From positions 1 through 55,576 of the forward strand of contig JACPNZ010000034.1 in assembly GCA_016185245.1 (NCBI GenBank): a DNA stretch of 55,576 bases, given 5' to 3'. Source of the DNA: Hyphomicrobiales bacterium. GTDB taxonomy: Bacteria; Pseudomonadota; Alphaproteobacteria; Rhizobiales; Aestuariivirgaceae. The position numbers and the translations under genes were made by a program. Shown here piece by piece: positions 37,322 through 45,904 of this stretch. Numbering within the stretch: position 1 is the stretch's first letter; the number at the start of each line of letters is the position of its first letter. The notes beneath the pieces are model-generated. The model was given only the letters and a program-made list of their open reading frames with translations, did not search any database and had not been told where the DNA came from.

Positions 37322-37338
37322 ATACAAAACCGCAATAT
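37322..37338. promoter_or_regulatory. LysR-type box (ATA-N11-TAT)
   Basis: ATA (37322-37324) and TAT (37336-37338) flank 11 bases, the T-N11-A geometry of LysR recognition sites, between the divergent lysR and flavin reductase starts. The region is markedly more AT-rich than its surroundings. Confidence 0.5.
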
Positions 37339-37405
37339 AATCTATTTTTCCTAAACTCGGTCAACTGACATGTTGCGACCACTGCTGGACACGAGGGAAC
37401 GTGCC

Positions 37406-37912
37406 ATGGAAGGGATCGTCAGGCCGGGCGAATCGGCCGAAAACTTCATTGCTGCCATGGGCTTGGCTGCAACCGGTGTGTCGGTCATAACAACCGAGGG
37501 CGAGGCTGGCCGCCTTGGCCGCACGGTCAGCGCCATATCTTCGGTCTCGGCCGATCCACCCCTCATTCTGGCCTGCGTCAATCGCAAGAGCCCGGCGGTC
37601 GCCGCCCCCGACGCCAACGGCGTCTTCGCCGTGAACCTGCTATCGGCGCATAATCAGCCCTACGCCGAAACCTTCTCGGGCAAGCCGCGCGAAGGCACGC
37701 CCTTCGACTTCGCCAACCATGATTGGGAGACGGGCAGGACCGGCCTTCCCATTGTCACCGATGCCACCGCCGTGTTCGAATGCACCCTCGAGGCCAGCTA
37801 CGACGCCGGTTCGCATCGCATCTTCATCGGCCGCGTGCTGGCCGCCCACAGGGGCTCGGCTGAGCGGCTGGTCTATTGCAGTCGCGCTTTCCGGCGCATC
37901 ACCAACCACTGA
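37406..37912 (+). CDS. Flavin reductase component (HpaC-like)
   Basis: A 168-residue flavin reductase of the HpaC/RutF fold: the FIAAMGLAATGVSVITTEGE start, TVSAISSVSADPPLILACVN, an NLLSAHNQPYAETFSGK loop and the SHRIFIGRVLAA end. It supplies reduced flavin to a partner oxygenase, here the HpaB-like hydroxylase 10 bases downstream. ATG 37406 has a GAGGG ribosome-binding site; ATG 37370 is an alternative. Confidence 0.85.
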   Translation: MEGIVRPGESAENFIAAMGLAATGVSVITTEGEAGRLGRTVSAISSVSADPPLILACVNRKSPAVAAPDANGVFAVNLLSAHNQPYAETFSGKPREGTPFDFANHDWETGRTGLPIVTDATAVFECTLEASYDAGSHRIFIGRVLAAHRGSAERLVYCSRAFRRITNH

Positions 37913-37922
37913 GGAGACGTCC

Positions 37923-39389
37923 ATGATCAGAACCGGCGAGCAATACCGCGAGTCAATCCGCGATGGCCGCGAAGTCTATGTCAACGGCGAGCGAGTGAAG
38001 GATGTGACCCGGCATCCGCAATTCAAACCCCTGGTCGACATCCGTGCCCGCGTCTACGACATGCAGCACGAGGCCGCGACTCGCGACGCCATGACCTACG
38101 AGGAGCATGGCGAGCGCTTCGCCATCGGACTCAAACTGCCCCATGAACAAAGGGACTGGACCGACAAACGCAAGGCCGTCGACCTGGTGATGAACGACAT
38201 CGGCGGGGTCGTCACCCGCGTCGGCGACGAAACCATCGGCGAGATGTGGTCCCTGTGGGACGGCAAGGACATTCTCAACGAGATCGACCCGCGCTTTGCC
38301 CGTAACATCGAGCGCCACATCCACGAGGCGATCAAGCACGATCCCTTCCATGTCTCGGCCAACACCGACCCCAAGGGCGACCGCTCCAAACGGCCCCAGG
38401 ACCAGGACCCCGACATGCTGGTCCATGTGGTGAAGGAAACCGACGCCGGCATCGTCATTCGCGGCGCCAAATACGAAACCGCGGCGGCCTATGCCAACCA
38501 GGCCTTCCTCAAGCCGACCATCGCCAACTGGGGCGATGCCAAACTCTCCGAATATGCCCTGGGCTGCATCGTTCGAATGAATGCGCCGGGTGTGAAGCAC
38601 ATCTGCCGCACCGGCTTCACCGGCCGCGCGCCGGAACGCGATTATCCCCTCTCCAACAAGTTCGACGAGGTCGATACCATCGTCATCCTCGACGATGTGC
38701 TGATCCCCTGGGAGGATGTGCTGTTCTATCAGCACACCAGGGCGGCAGCCTTCATCCGCCAGACGCTCCACCGCTATTCGGCCTTTCCCTTCGTGCAGCG
38801 CACCCTCTCCTATGCCGACCTTCTTATCGGCGCCGCTTTGTGGAACGTCCGGCAGACCGGCCTCGACAAACAGCAGGCAGTGCAGGAAAAGCTTGCCGAT
38901 CTGGTCATCTGGCGCGAGGGCATCAACGCCCACCTGACTGCCTCGATTGCCGCCGGCGAGAAGAGCCCCAACGGACTGCTCATGCCGAACCAGTCGCTGC
39001 TGATGACCGGGCGCTGCCATGCCCTCAACAATCTGCCGAAGATGATGCACATCGCCCGCGAGCTGTGCGGCGGACAGATTTGCGTCACCCCCGATGCGGC
39101 AGTGTTCGAGCATCCCGACACCGCCAAGTGGATGGACAAATACTACACCATCGACGACGAGTGGCAGGCGGACGACCGGCGCAAGCTCCTGGCGCTAGCC
39201 CGCGATCTCCTGAACTCCGATTACGCCGGCCACCGGCTGACTTTCCAGCTCTTCGCCCAGTCGCCGCCCTTCGCCCAGTCGGCCGCCGTCTATCGCTGCT
39301 TCGACTGGGACTCGACCTTGCGTTTCGCCCAGAAGGCGGGTGGAATGTCGGACCGCATCTGGGGCGTCAAGAAGCAGGCTGCCGAATAA
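37923..39389 (+). CDS. HpaB-like flavin-dependent hydroxylase
   Basis: A 488-residue oxygenase of the 4-hydroxyphenylacetate 3-hydroxylase large-component family. Family marks include the N-terminal TGEQYRESIRDGREVYVNGE, IVIRGAKYETAAAYANQAFL, the PWEDVLFYQHT region and the IARELCGGQICVTPDAAVFE end. The adjacent flavin reductase provides FADH2. The family hydroxylates phenols and also oxidises N-heterocycles, so the true substrate is open. Its TAA overlaps an ATG that begins a relic of ridA, so hpaB and ridA were originally coupled. Confidence 0.88.
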   Translation: MIRTGEQYRESIRDGREVYVNGERVKDVTRHPQFKPLVDIRARVYDMQHEAATRDAMTYEEHGERFAIGLKLPHEQRDWTDKRKAVDLVMNDIGGVVTRVGDETIGEMWSLWDGKDILNEIDPRFARNIERHIHEAIKHDPFHVSANTDPKGDRSKRPQDQDPDMLVHVVKETDAGIVIRGAKYETAAAYANQAFLKPTIANWGDAKLSEYALGCIVRMNAPGVKHICRTGFTGRAPERDYPLSNKFDEVDTIVILDDVLIPWEDVLFYQHTRAAAFIRQTLHRYSAFPFVQRTLSYADLLIGAALWNVRQTGLDKQQAVQEKLADLVIWREGINAHLTASIAAGEKSPNGLLMPNQSLLMTGRCHALNNLPKMMHIARELCGGQICVTPDAAVFEHPDTAKWMDKYYTIDDEWQADDRRKLLALARDLLNSDYAGHRLTFQLFAQSPPFAQSAAVYRCFDWDSTLRFAQKAGGMSDRIWGVKKQAAE

Positions 39390-39415
39390 TGACTGCACAC
39401 CAGCGTATCCGTTAG
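39389..39415 (+). other. Relic of the ridA start (8 codons plus stop)
   Basis: ATG at 39389 overlaps the HpaB-like TAA and encodes MTAHQRIR before TAG. The intact ridA at 40753 begins MTAHKRIR; 21 of 24 bases match. This is an orphan duplicate of the ridA 5' end on the other side of the FMO gene. Confidence 0.8.
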
Positions 39416-39446
39416 AGCCCCAAATACCCCAGAGGAAGATCTGCAT

Positions 39447-40721
39447 ATGCCGGTTGAGAAGATTGAAGTACTCGTCGTGGGCGGCGGCCAAGCCGGTCTG
39501 GCGATGAGCGACCATTTGGGCAAGAGCGGTGTGCCTCACCTCGTCCTTGAGCGGAATCGAATTGCCGAACGCTGGCGCTCGGGACGCTGGGATTCGCTGG
39601 TTGCCAACGGTCCAGCCTGGCATGACCGCTATGCGGGCCTGGAGTTCCCCGGTTACAATTCTAACGAATTCGTCCCCAAGGAAAAGATCGCGGACGCTTT
39701 CGTGGCCTTTGCCGAAAAAATAGGGGCTCCCATCCGCTGCGGCGTCGAGGTGAAGTCGGTGCGAAAGAATGCCGGCCGGTCCGGTTTCCGCGTCGAAACT
39801 TCGCAAGGCCTGATCGAAGCCAACTATGTGGTTGCCGCCACCGGGCCGTTTCAGCACCCCATTATCCCGGCGGTTGTTCCCGAAACCGCGGGGATCATGC
39901 AGATTCATTCCAGTAGCTATCGCAATCCGGCGCAATTGCCGGAGGGAGCGGTGCTGGTGGTCGGGGCTGGGTCTTCGGGGGTGCAGATCGCCGATGAGCT
40001 TCTGCAGGCGGGCAGGCCTGTCTATCTCTCGGTTGGACCGCATGACCGCCCGCCGCGCAGGTATCGCGGGCGTGACTTCTGCTGGTGGCTGGGAGTTCTG
40101 GGCAAATGGGATGCTGCGGCGCCAGCGGAAGGAAAGGAACATGTCACGATTGCGGTGAGCGGAGCCGATGGCGGCCTGACGGTCGACTTCCGGAAGCTCG
40201 CCGGACGGGGAATGATGCTGGTTGGCAGGACGGAACGGTTCAAGGACGGCGTGATGTACTTTGCGCCGGATCTTGCGCGCAATATCGAGCAGGGGGACGC
40301 AAACTATTTGTCGGTGTTGAATGAGGCCGACGCATTCATTGCTCGCAATGGCCTCGACCTGCCGGCAGAACCCGAGGCCCACCTGATCGGGCCGGCCCCG
40401 CAGTGCATGACCAATCCCGTTCTCGAATTGGACCTGGCGCAGGCCGGAATAAGTTCGATCATCTGGGCCACCGGCTTTTCCGTCGACTACAGCTGGCTAC
40501 AGGTTGATACATTCGACGCAAGAGGCAGGCCGAAGCACCAGCGGGGCGTTTCAATCGAGCCCGGGATCTATTTTCTCGGCTTGCCCTGGCTGTCGCGAAG
40601 GGGATCATCCTTCATATGGGGAGTCTGGCACGACGCCAAATATCTGGCGGACCATATTGCCACGCAACGCGGCTATATGGCGTACACAGCACCCAACCAG
40701 CCCATGCGAGCAGCCAGATAA
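39447..40721 (+). CDS. Flavin-containing monooxygenase-like FAD/NAD(P) protein (CzcO/FMO type)
   Basis: A 424-residue flavoprotein with two dinucleotide sites, VLVVGGGQAGLAMSDHLG (residues 8-25) and VLVVGAGSSGVQIADELL, plus the conserved ATG-F motif (IIWATGFSVDYSWL). It resembles YdeN/CzcO-type or FMO enzymes that oxidise N- or S-containing substrates. A GAGGAAG ribosome-binding site precedes ATG 39447. Codons are less GC-rich (AATTCTAACGAATTC) than neighbours. It lies between a relic ridA start and the intact ridA, which indicates insertion. Confidence 0.82.
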   Translation: MPVEKIEVLVVGGGQAGLAMSDHLGKSGVPHLVLERNRIAERWRSGRWDSLVANGPAWHDRYAGLEFPGYNSNEFVPKEKIADAFVAFAEKIGAPIRCGVEVKSVRKNAGRSGFRVETSQGLIEANYVVAATGPFQHPIIPAVVPETAGIMQIHSSSYRNPAQLPEGAVLVVGAGSSGVQIADELLQAGRPVYLSVGPHDRPPRRYRGRDFCWWLGVLGKWDAAAPAEGKEHVTIAVSGADGGLTVDFRKLAGRGMMLVGRTERFKDGVMYFAPDLARNIEQGDANYLSVLNEADAFIARNGLDLPAEPEAHLIGPAPQCMTNPVLELDLAQAGISSIIWATGFSVDYSWLQVDTFDARGRPKHQRGVSIEPGIYFLGLPWLSRRGSSFIWGVWHDAKYLADHIATQRGYMAYTAPNQPMRAAR

Positions 40722-40752
40722 CCAGCCTCAACTTCGAAGGACCTAACAGAAA

Positions 40753-41169
40753 ATGACCGCACACAAGCGCATCCGTCCGTTCAACACCAAGGACACCTAT
40801 CCCGAGCAGAAACTCGACAACGATCTCTGCCAGGGCGTGGTGGCCAGGGGCGCCATGGTGTTCCTGCGCGGCCAGGTCGCCCAGGATCTCGACAGCCGCG
40901 AGTCGCTCCATGTCGGCGACGCCGCCGCCCAGACCGCCAAGACCATGGCCAACATCAAGATGCTGATGGAGGAATCCGGCGGGCATATGGATCACATCTG
41001 CCGGATCGTCGTCTATTTGACCGACATCCGCTACCGCCAGGACGTCTATCGCGAGATGGGCAAGTGGCTGAAGGGGGTGTTCCCGTGCTCGACCGGGCTG
41101 GTCATCACCGCCCTTGCGCGGCCCGAATGGATCGTCGAAATTGAGGTGACCGCCGTCATTCCCGATTGA
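40753..41169 (+). CDS. RidA-family imine/enamine deaminase-like protein
   Basis: A 138-residue RidA/YjgF family protein. It has the FLRGQVAQDLD, GGHMDHICRIVVYLTDIRY and TALARPEWIVEIEVTAVI segments, the last with the arginine-plus-acidic pair expected near the ligand site. RidA proteins hydrolyse enamine or imine intermediates, and RutC does so in pyrimidine breakdown after a flavin oxygenase. The same order (reductase, oxygenase, RidA) occurs here. It is 9 bases before the Rieske gene. Confidence 0.85.
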   Translation: MTAHKRIRPFNTKDTYPEQKLDNDLCQGVVARGAMVFLRGQVAQDLDSRESLHVGDAAAQTAKTMANIKMLMEESGGHMDHICRIVVYLTDIRYRQDVYREMGKWLKGVFPCSTGLVITALARPEWIVEIEVTAVIPD

Positions 41170-41178
41170 GGCAAGCCC

Positions 41179-42360
41179 ATGATCCTGAGTGCCCATGCCG
41201 AGGAAATCCTGAAAGGCCTGCACCAGGTCGCCGGGTCGGCCCTGGATGAGGCGTTCACCGTACCGCCGGCGATCTATGGCGATCCGGAAATCGCCCAGCT
41301 TGAAACCGAGCGCATCTTCAGGACCGAATGGCTGTGCCCCGGGCTTGCTGCCGATATTCCAAACCCCGGCGACTACATCACTTGGGAAATTGCCGGCCAG
41401 CCGATCTATGTGATCCGGGGGCAGGACGGGGCGATCCACTCCTACGCCAATGTTTGCCTGCACCGCATGATGACGCTTCTCCGGGATCGCGGCAACTGCA
41501 AGCGCATCATCTGTCCCTATCACGGCTGGACCTATGACACCGAGGGCAAGGTGATCGGCGCCGGCCACATGGGGGGCCGCGATCCGGAATTCGACAAGAA
41601 GGGCTATCGCCTGCCGCAAATCCGAACCGAGATCTGGCAGGGCTGGATCTATGTGACGCTGAACGCCAAGGCGCCCCCGGTTGCTTTGCTTCTGGCCGAG
41701 CTTGAGCCCGAGGTGGGGCGCTACCGGCTCGACAGATATGTGTCCGTCGCCCTGCAGGACCATCTGTGGAACACCAATTGGAAGCTCCTGACCGAGAATT
41801 TCATGGAGGGCTATCACCTGCCGGTGGCTCACCGCGAGACGGTCGGCGCCTGGATGCCGGTCGATTCCGTCAAGTTCCCGGAGAAGGTCTATGAAGCCTT
41901 CACCTGGCAAACCTTCGAGAAGGACGAAACGGCGAAATATGGCCGCGCGCATCCCGACAACAAGCACCTCGAGGGCAAGTGGCGCTACACCACAGTGATG
42001 CCGACGGTATTCCCCACCCACATGTACGTTCTGGCACCGGACCACATGTGGTACCTGTCGCTCAGACCCAAGGACGTCGATCACGTGCATGTGCGTTTCG
42101 GTCTGGCGGTGGCACCCGAAGCCTATGAGGGCCTGGGCGACAAGCGCCAAGAGTGGCTTGAAGCAACGCTCAAATTTTTCGACAAGGTCAATGCCGAGGA
42201 CAAGTTTGTCGTCGAGGGCATCCATCGCGGGTCCAATTCGCCGTTGGCAAGGCCGGGCCCCTTCAGCTGGCTCGAGCGCGAAATTCACGACTTTGCCCGC
42301 TATCTCGACCGGCGCCTCAATAGCGAAGCGAAGGCCGAAGCCAGGATTGCCGCCGAATGA
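41179..42360 (+). CDS. Rieske non-haem iron oxygenase, large subunit
   Basis: A 393-residue oxygenase. The Rieske cluster ligands are C93 and H95 (VCLHRM) and C112 and H115 (CPYHGW). The mononuclear iron site is the NWKLLTENFMEGYHLPVAH stretch, with H213 and H218. Sequence style is that of aromatic-ring or N-methyl-type hydroxylases such as choline or stachydrine monooxygenases, with no fused reductase. No ferredoxin or reductase partner gene is nearby. It overlaps the DUF1028 gene by 4 bases. Confidence 0.87.
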   Translation: MILSAHAEEILKGLHQVAGSALDEAFTVPPAIYGDPEIAQLETERIFRTEWLCPGLAADIPNPGDYITWEIAGQPIYVIRGQDGAIHSYANVCLHRMMTLLRDRGNCKRIICPYHGWTYDTEGKVIGAGHMGGRDPEFDKKGYRLPQIRTEIWQGWIYVTLNAKAPPVALLLAELEPEVGRYRLDRYVSVALQDHLWNTNWKLLTENFMEGYHLPVAHRETVGAWMPVDSVKFPEKVYEAFTWQTFEKDETAKYGRAHPDNKHLEGKWRYTTVMPTVFPTHMYVLAPDHMWYLSLRPKDVDHVHVRFGLAVAPEAYEGLGDKRQEWLEATLKFFDKVNAEDKFVVEGIHRGSNSPLARPGPFSWLEREIHDFARYLDRRLNSEAKAEARIAAE

Positions 42361-43034
42361 CATTCTCCATCGCTGGGCGCTGTGCCAGGTCGGGCGCATT
42401 CGGCGTTGCAATCACCACGTCGTCGATTGCCGTCGGTGCCCGCTGCCCGCATGCCCGCGCCGGCGTGGGAGCGGTCTCGACGCAGAACGTGACCGATCCG
42501 AACCTGGGGCCGATGCTGCTTGATCTGATGGCCCAGGGATCGAGCGCAAGGGATGCAATAGATTCGGTCACCCGGGATCGGCCATTCATCGATTACCGCC
42601 AACTCACGGCGGTGGATCGCAGCGGCAATTCGGCGAGCTGGTCCGGATCGCAAATTCTCGGCACCCACGGCGTATCGGAACAGCGCGACTGTGTGGCGGC
42701 CGGAAATCTCCTCAAGTCGGCGGCACTTCCCAAGGCAATGACCGACACCTTCGCCGCCAATGCCGATCGGCATCTGGCCGAGCGCCTATTGCGGTCGCTT
42801 GAAGCAGGTCTCGCCTCGGGCGGCGAGGAGGGGCCGGTGCATTCGGCTGCTCTCATCGTCCACCACGAGCAGGCCTTTCCACTGGTCAATCTCCGGGTCG
42901 ACTGGGACGATGACGATCCGATTCGCGTGTTGCGCAAGCTATGGGAAGACTACCGGCCCCAGATGGGCGCCTATCTGCAGCGCGCCATCGACCCCACCAA
43001 GGCGCCGAGTTACGGCGTGCCGGGCGATCCTTAA
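42357..43034 (+). CDS. DUF1028 protein, Ntn-hydrolase-like
   Basis: A 225-residue DUF1028 protein. The MTFSIAGRCARSGAFGVAI start, GARCPHARAGVGAVSTQN, and GNLLKSAALPKAMTDTF segments are typical. The family is related to Ntn hydrolases and often sits beside amidohydrolases, but its reaction is not established. Its stop overlaps the convergent M20 peptidase stop by 4 bases. Confidence 0.83.
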   Translation: MTFSIAGRCARSGAFGVAITTSSIAVGARCPHARAGVGAVSTQNVTDPNLGPMLLDLMAQGSSARDAIDSVTRDRPFIDYRQLTAVDRSGNSASWSGSQILGTHGVSEQRDCVAAGNLLKSAALPKAMTDTFAANADRHLAERLLRSLEAGLASGGEEGPVHSAALIVHHEQAFPLVNLRVDWDDDDPIRVLRKLWEDYRPQMGAYLQRAIDPTKAPSYGVPGDP

Positions 43035-44197
43035 CTCGACAGCTTCTCCACCAGCCGCTCCAGCATGCGGTCACAGGCCGCCATCTGCGCGACACTCACA
43101 TATTCGTCGGGCTTGTGGGCGACCGCGATGTTGCCGGGACCGCACACGACTGCAGGGATTCCCAGCACCTTCTGGAACAGTCCGCCCTCGGTGCCGAAGG
43201 TGATCTTGCCGGTGGAATTGCCGCCGGTCAGCGAATGCACGAACTTCACCGCCTCGCCGTCGACCGGCGTGTTCATCGCCGGATAGCTCTGCAGCTCGGC
43301 AAAGTTGAAGCGCGCCTCGGCATAGACGGCGCGATAAGTCGCCGCCACTCGCTCGGCCGCCGCCTTGATTTTCACGACAATGCCGTTGGCATTGTCTTCC
43401 GGCAGATAGCGGATCTCGAAATCGAAGGTGCAGCGGTTAGGAACGATATTCATCACCTCGCCGCCCTGAACCTTGCCGACATGCAGCGTGGTGTAGGCAA
43501 CTTCATAGTCGCCGTCGCGCGCGCCGGTCTCGGTGATCTGCTTCTGGATGACGCGGATTTCGCCGATCAGATCGGCGGCCATATAGATGGCATTGACGCC
43601 AATAGGGGCAAGGCTCGAATGGGCCTCGAGCCCATGGGCCGTGACCCGGAAGCCGAGCTTGCCTTTGTGAGCGGTCACCGCCTGCATCAGCGTCGGTTCG
43701 CCGACAATGCACAGCCTCGGCCGCACCGGTGCGTCCTTGAGAAGATCGAGCAGCCGGCACACGCCGACACAGCCGATCTCCTCGTCATAGGAGAAGGCGA
43801 AGTTGATCGGCGTGTGTAGGGACGCCCTGACCGCCCGGGGGGCCATGGCGAGACAGCAGGCAATGAAGCCCTTCATGTCGGCGCTGCCGCGGCCATAAAG
43901 ATTGCCGTCGCGCCGGTCGAGTTTGAAGGGATCGGAGCTCCAGGCCTGACCGTCCACGGGCACAACGTCCGTGTGTCCGGAAAGCACGATGCCGGGGCGG
44001 TCGGCGGGGCCGATGGTGGCCCACAGATTGGCCTTGCGGCCATCTTCACTGTGCACCAAGGTTGTGGGAATTTCCAATCCCGTCAAGACGTTGCGGACAT
44101 AATCGATGAGGTCCAGGTTGCCGTCCCGGCTAACCGTCGGGAAGGCGACGAGATCGCCCAGAAGATCGATCGAATTCCGCATGGGGCTGAATGTCAC
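43031..44197 (-). CDS. M20 acetylornithine deacetylase-like amidohydrolase
   Basis: A 388-residue zinc hydrolase of the ArgE family, including the catalytic GHTDVVPVDGQ (H75), GSADMKGFIACCL (D107) and DEEIGCVG (E139/E140) motifs, and a dimerisation domain at about 170-290. It cleaves N-acyl amino acids. Convergent to the oxygenase genes and 30 bases from a FixK-type box. Start GTG 44197; ATG 44182 is possible. The substrate may be an N-acylated intermediate of the island, which is inference. Confidence 0.85.
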   Translation of the reverse strand: MTFSPMRNSIDLLGDLVAFPTVSRDGNLDLIDYVRNVLTGLEIPTTLVHSEDGRKANLWATIGPADRPGIVLSGHTDVVPVDGQAWSSDPFKLDRRDGNLYGRGSADMKGFIACCLAMAPRAVRASLHTPINFAFSYDEEIGCVGVCRLLDLLKDAPVRPRLCIVGEPTLMQAVTAHKGKLGFRVTAHGLEAHSSLAPIGVNAIYMAADLIGEIRVIQKQITETGARDGDYEVAYTTLHVGKVQGGEVMNIVPNRCTFDFEIRYLPEDNANGIVVKIKAAAERVAATYRAVYAEARFNFAELQSYPAMNTPVDGEAVKFVHSLTGGNSTGKITFGTEGGLFQKVLGIPAVVCGPGNIAVAHKPDEYVSVAQMAACDRMLERLVEKLSS

Positions 44198-44227
44198 GGC
44201 CTCGGCGGAATGTCAAAGCGGGTCGAC

Positions 44228-44241
44228 TTGACTCAGATCAA
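44228..44241. promoter_or_regulatory. FNR/FixK-type box (TTGA-N6-TCAA)
   Basis: TTGA-CTCAGA-TCAA matches the FNR/FixK core, in the TTGAC-N4-ATCAA form. It lies 30 bases upstream of the minus-strand M20 gene and 271 bases before the PuuE-like gene. The same half-sites recur at 45643. Confidence 0.55.
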
Positions 44242-44275
44242 GGGAACTCTCTTCCGCGGTCCCTAAGCATAGCAA

Positions 44276-44299
44276 GCACGGTTGCTCTAGCGACCGTGC
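44276..44299. promoter_or_regulatory. Hairpin in the argE-puuE-type divergent region
   Basis: GCACGGTTGCT (44276-44286) and AGCGACCGTGC (44289-44299) pair over 11 positions with one G-U, 34 bases from the FixK-type box. It may be an operator or leader hairpin. The remaining part of this 315-base region, up to 44512, shows nothing further. Confidence 0.4.
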
Positions 44300-44512
44300 G
44301 GGCGGGTGAGGGACTTGAGAAAGCCAGCTGTCGCTTCGTTCCCCCCTTTCCTTGGACCTCCCCGCTCACAGCCCTGACTGCCCGCTCCGCCGATCCGATG
44401 AGGGGGGTGGGTATCATTCCACAGGCTGGCATGGTTGACGGCGGGGACTTTCGTTGATGGCCGCGCGGGGTAAGATGCCGAGGTCTCATTCAATCCTTGG
44501 CGGATCCGCAAC

Positions 44513-45427
44513 ATGACCAGTCCCGGTGCTCCCTACCCACGCGACATGAAGGGCTACGGCCGCGCCATTCCCGATCCGAAATGGCCGGGCGGCGCCCACG
44601 TAGCGGTGCAGTTCGTTCTCAACTACGAGGAGGGTGGCGAAAACAACATTCTCCACGGCGACGCCGCGTCGGAAGCTTTTCTCTCTGAAATCGTCGGAGC
44701 CCAGGCCTGGCCGGGCCAGCGCCACTGGAACATGGAATCGATCTACGAATATGGCGCCCGGGCCGGCTTCTGGCGCCTGTGGCGGATGTTCACCGAGCGC
44801 CGGATCATGCTCACGATATACGGTGTTGCGACCGCCATGATGCGCTCGCCCGACCAGGTTACGGCCATGCGCGAGGCCGGATGGGAGATCGCCAGCCACG
44901 GCCTCAAATGGGTCGAACACAAGGACATGCCGGAAGATGTGGAACGCCAGGCGATCCGCGAGGCGATCCGCATCCACACCGAGACGACCGGCGAGCGGCC
45001 GCTCGGCTGGTACACCGGACGCTGTTCGATGAACACCACGAGACTGGTGATGGAGGAGGGGGGCTTCCTCTATTCCTCCGACGATTATTCCGACGATCTG
45101 CCCTATTGGCTGGCGAAGCCGGGCGGCGGCCGCCACCTGATCATCCCCTATACCCTCGATACCAATGACATGCGCTTTGCCACGCCGCAGGGCTTTAACA
45201 GCGGCGAGCAGTTCTACCAGTATCTCAAGGACAGCTTTGACTGCCTCTATGAGGAGGGAAGGCGGGGCGCGCCCAAGATGTTGTCGGTGGGGCTGCACTG
45301 TCGCCTGGTAGGCCGGCCCGGCCGCGCCGTAGCACTCGCCCGCTTCCTCGATTACGTCGCCTCCCACGACCGGGTCTGGATGCCCCGCCGTATCGACATC
45401 GCCCGCCACTGGCACACGACCTTCTGA
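44513..45427 (+). CDS. PuuE-like polysaccharide deacetylase/allantoinase-family protein
   Basis: A 304-residue protein with a NodB-like deacetylase fold: HVAVQFVLNYEEGGENNILH, YGVATAMM, WEIASHGLKWVEHKDM and the late GLHCRLVGRPGR. This arrangement is typical of the PuuE allantoinase subfamily, which opens cyclic ureides without the usual metallo-hydrolase fold. No other purine genes are nearby. Ring opening of a hydantoin-like or lactam intermediate is an inference from the cluster. Confidence 0.83.
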   Translation: MTSPGAPYPRDMKGYGRAIPDPKWPGGAHVAVQFVLNYEEGGENNILHGDAASEAFLSEIVGAQAWPGQRHWNMESIYEYGARAGFWRLWRMFTERRIMLTIYGVATAMMRSPDQVTAMREAGWEIASHGLKWVEHKDMPEDVERQAIREAIRIHTETTGERPLGWYTGRCSMNTTRLVMEEGGFLYSSDDYSDDLPYWLAKPGGGRHLIIPYTLDTNDMRFATPQGFNSGEQFYQYLKDSFDCLYEEGRRGAPKMLSVGLHCRLVGRPGRAVALARFLDYVASHDRVWMPRRIDIARHWHTTF

Positions 45428-45904
45428 CCACCCATCGAGACGCGAACTCTCGTCAGCTTGTCCTCCCGGTTCTAATTTTTCGCTTCATCTACGGTGTGGC
45501 TGTCGTGTCCAGTGGAGCGAGTCCTCCGCATCGGGATTTCGGCCTCCTTCAGTCGCCGGTGTTCGCAGCCATTGCGATGGCGCTTGGCTCGGCAAGCTTC
45601 GTCGGCACTGGGCGGCAGTTAGGAGGCGGTACAATTCGAGAATTGACCCCGATCAATGATTTTCGGCGGCAAGGATGCGATGAAATTTACGAAAGCATGA
45701 GTAAAGCATGAGTCATGTTCAGCTGTTTCGCCACTTACCGTGCTTCGCTCATGCGCGGCGTCGCCGAGTCGGCCGGCGGCCATCTGGCATTCTGGCGCGG
45801 GGCTCATCATGGCAGCTGCAGCTATGGTGTGGAATGCGACGAACCAGCTCCGTCTCTCGGAGCCAAGCTCCCATCATCCGGCAATGGAGGTTGAATTGGC
45901 GACA
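45428..45904. other. Intergenic region with FixK-type box and weak small frames
   Basis: It contains the box at 45643-45656. The 59-codon frame 45715-45894 (MFSCFATYRASLMRG..., with SCSYGVEC) ends at the next gene's ribosome-binding site, but has no good ribosome-binding site of its own. No supported gene. Confidence 0.45.
45643..45656. promoter_or_regulatory. FNR/FixK-type box (TTGA-N6-TCAA)
   Basis: TTGA-CCCCGA-TCAA has the same TTGAC-N4-ATCAA half-sites as the box at 44228. It is the best candidate operator for the DUF5676/DUF411 micro-operon starting about 250 bases downstream. Confidence 0.6.

Noticed and set aside
45496-45711. A 71-codon plus frame after the PuuE-like gene
   Set aside because: It runs through the FixK-type box, has no ribosome-binding site, and resembles no protein.
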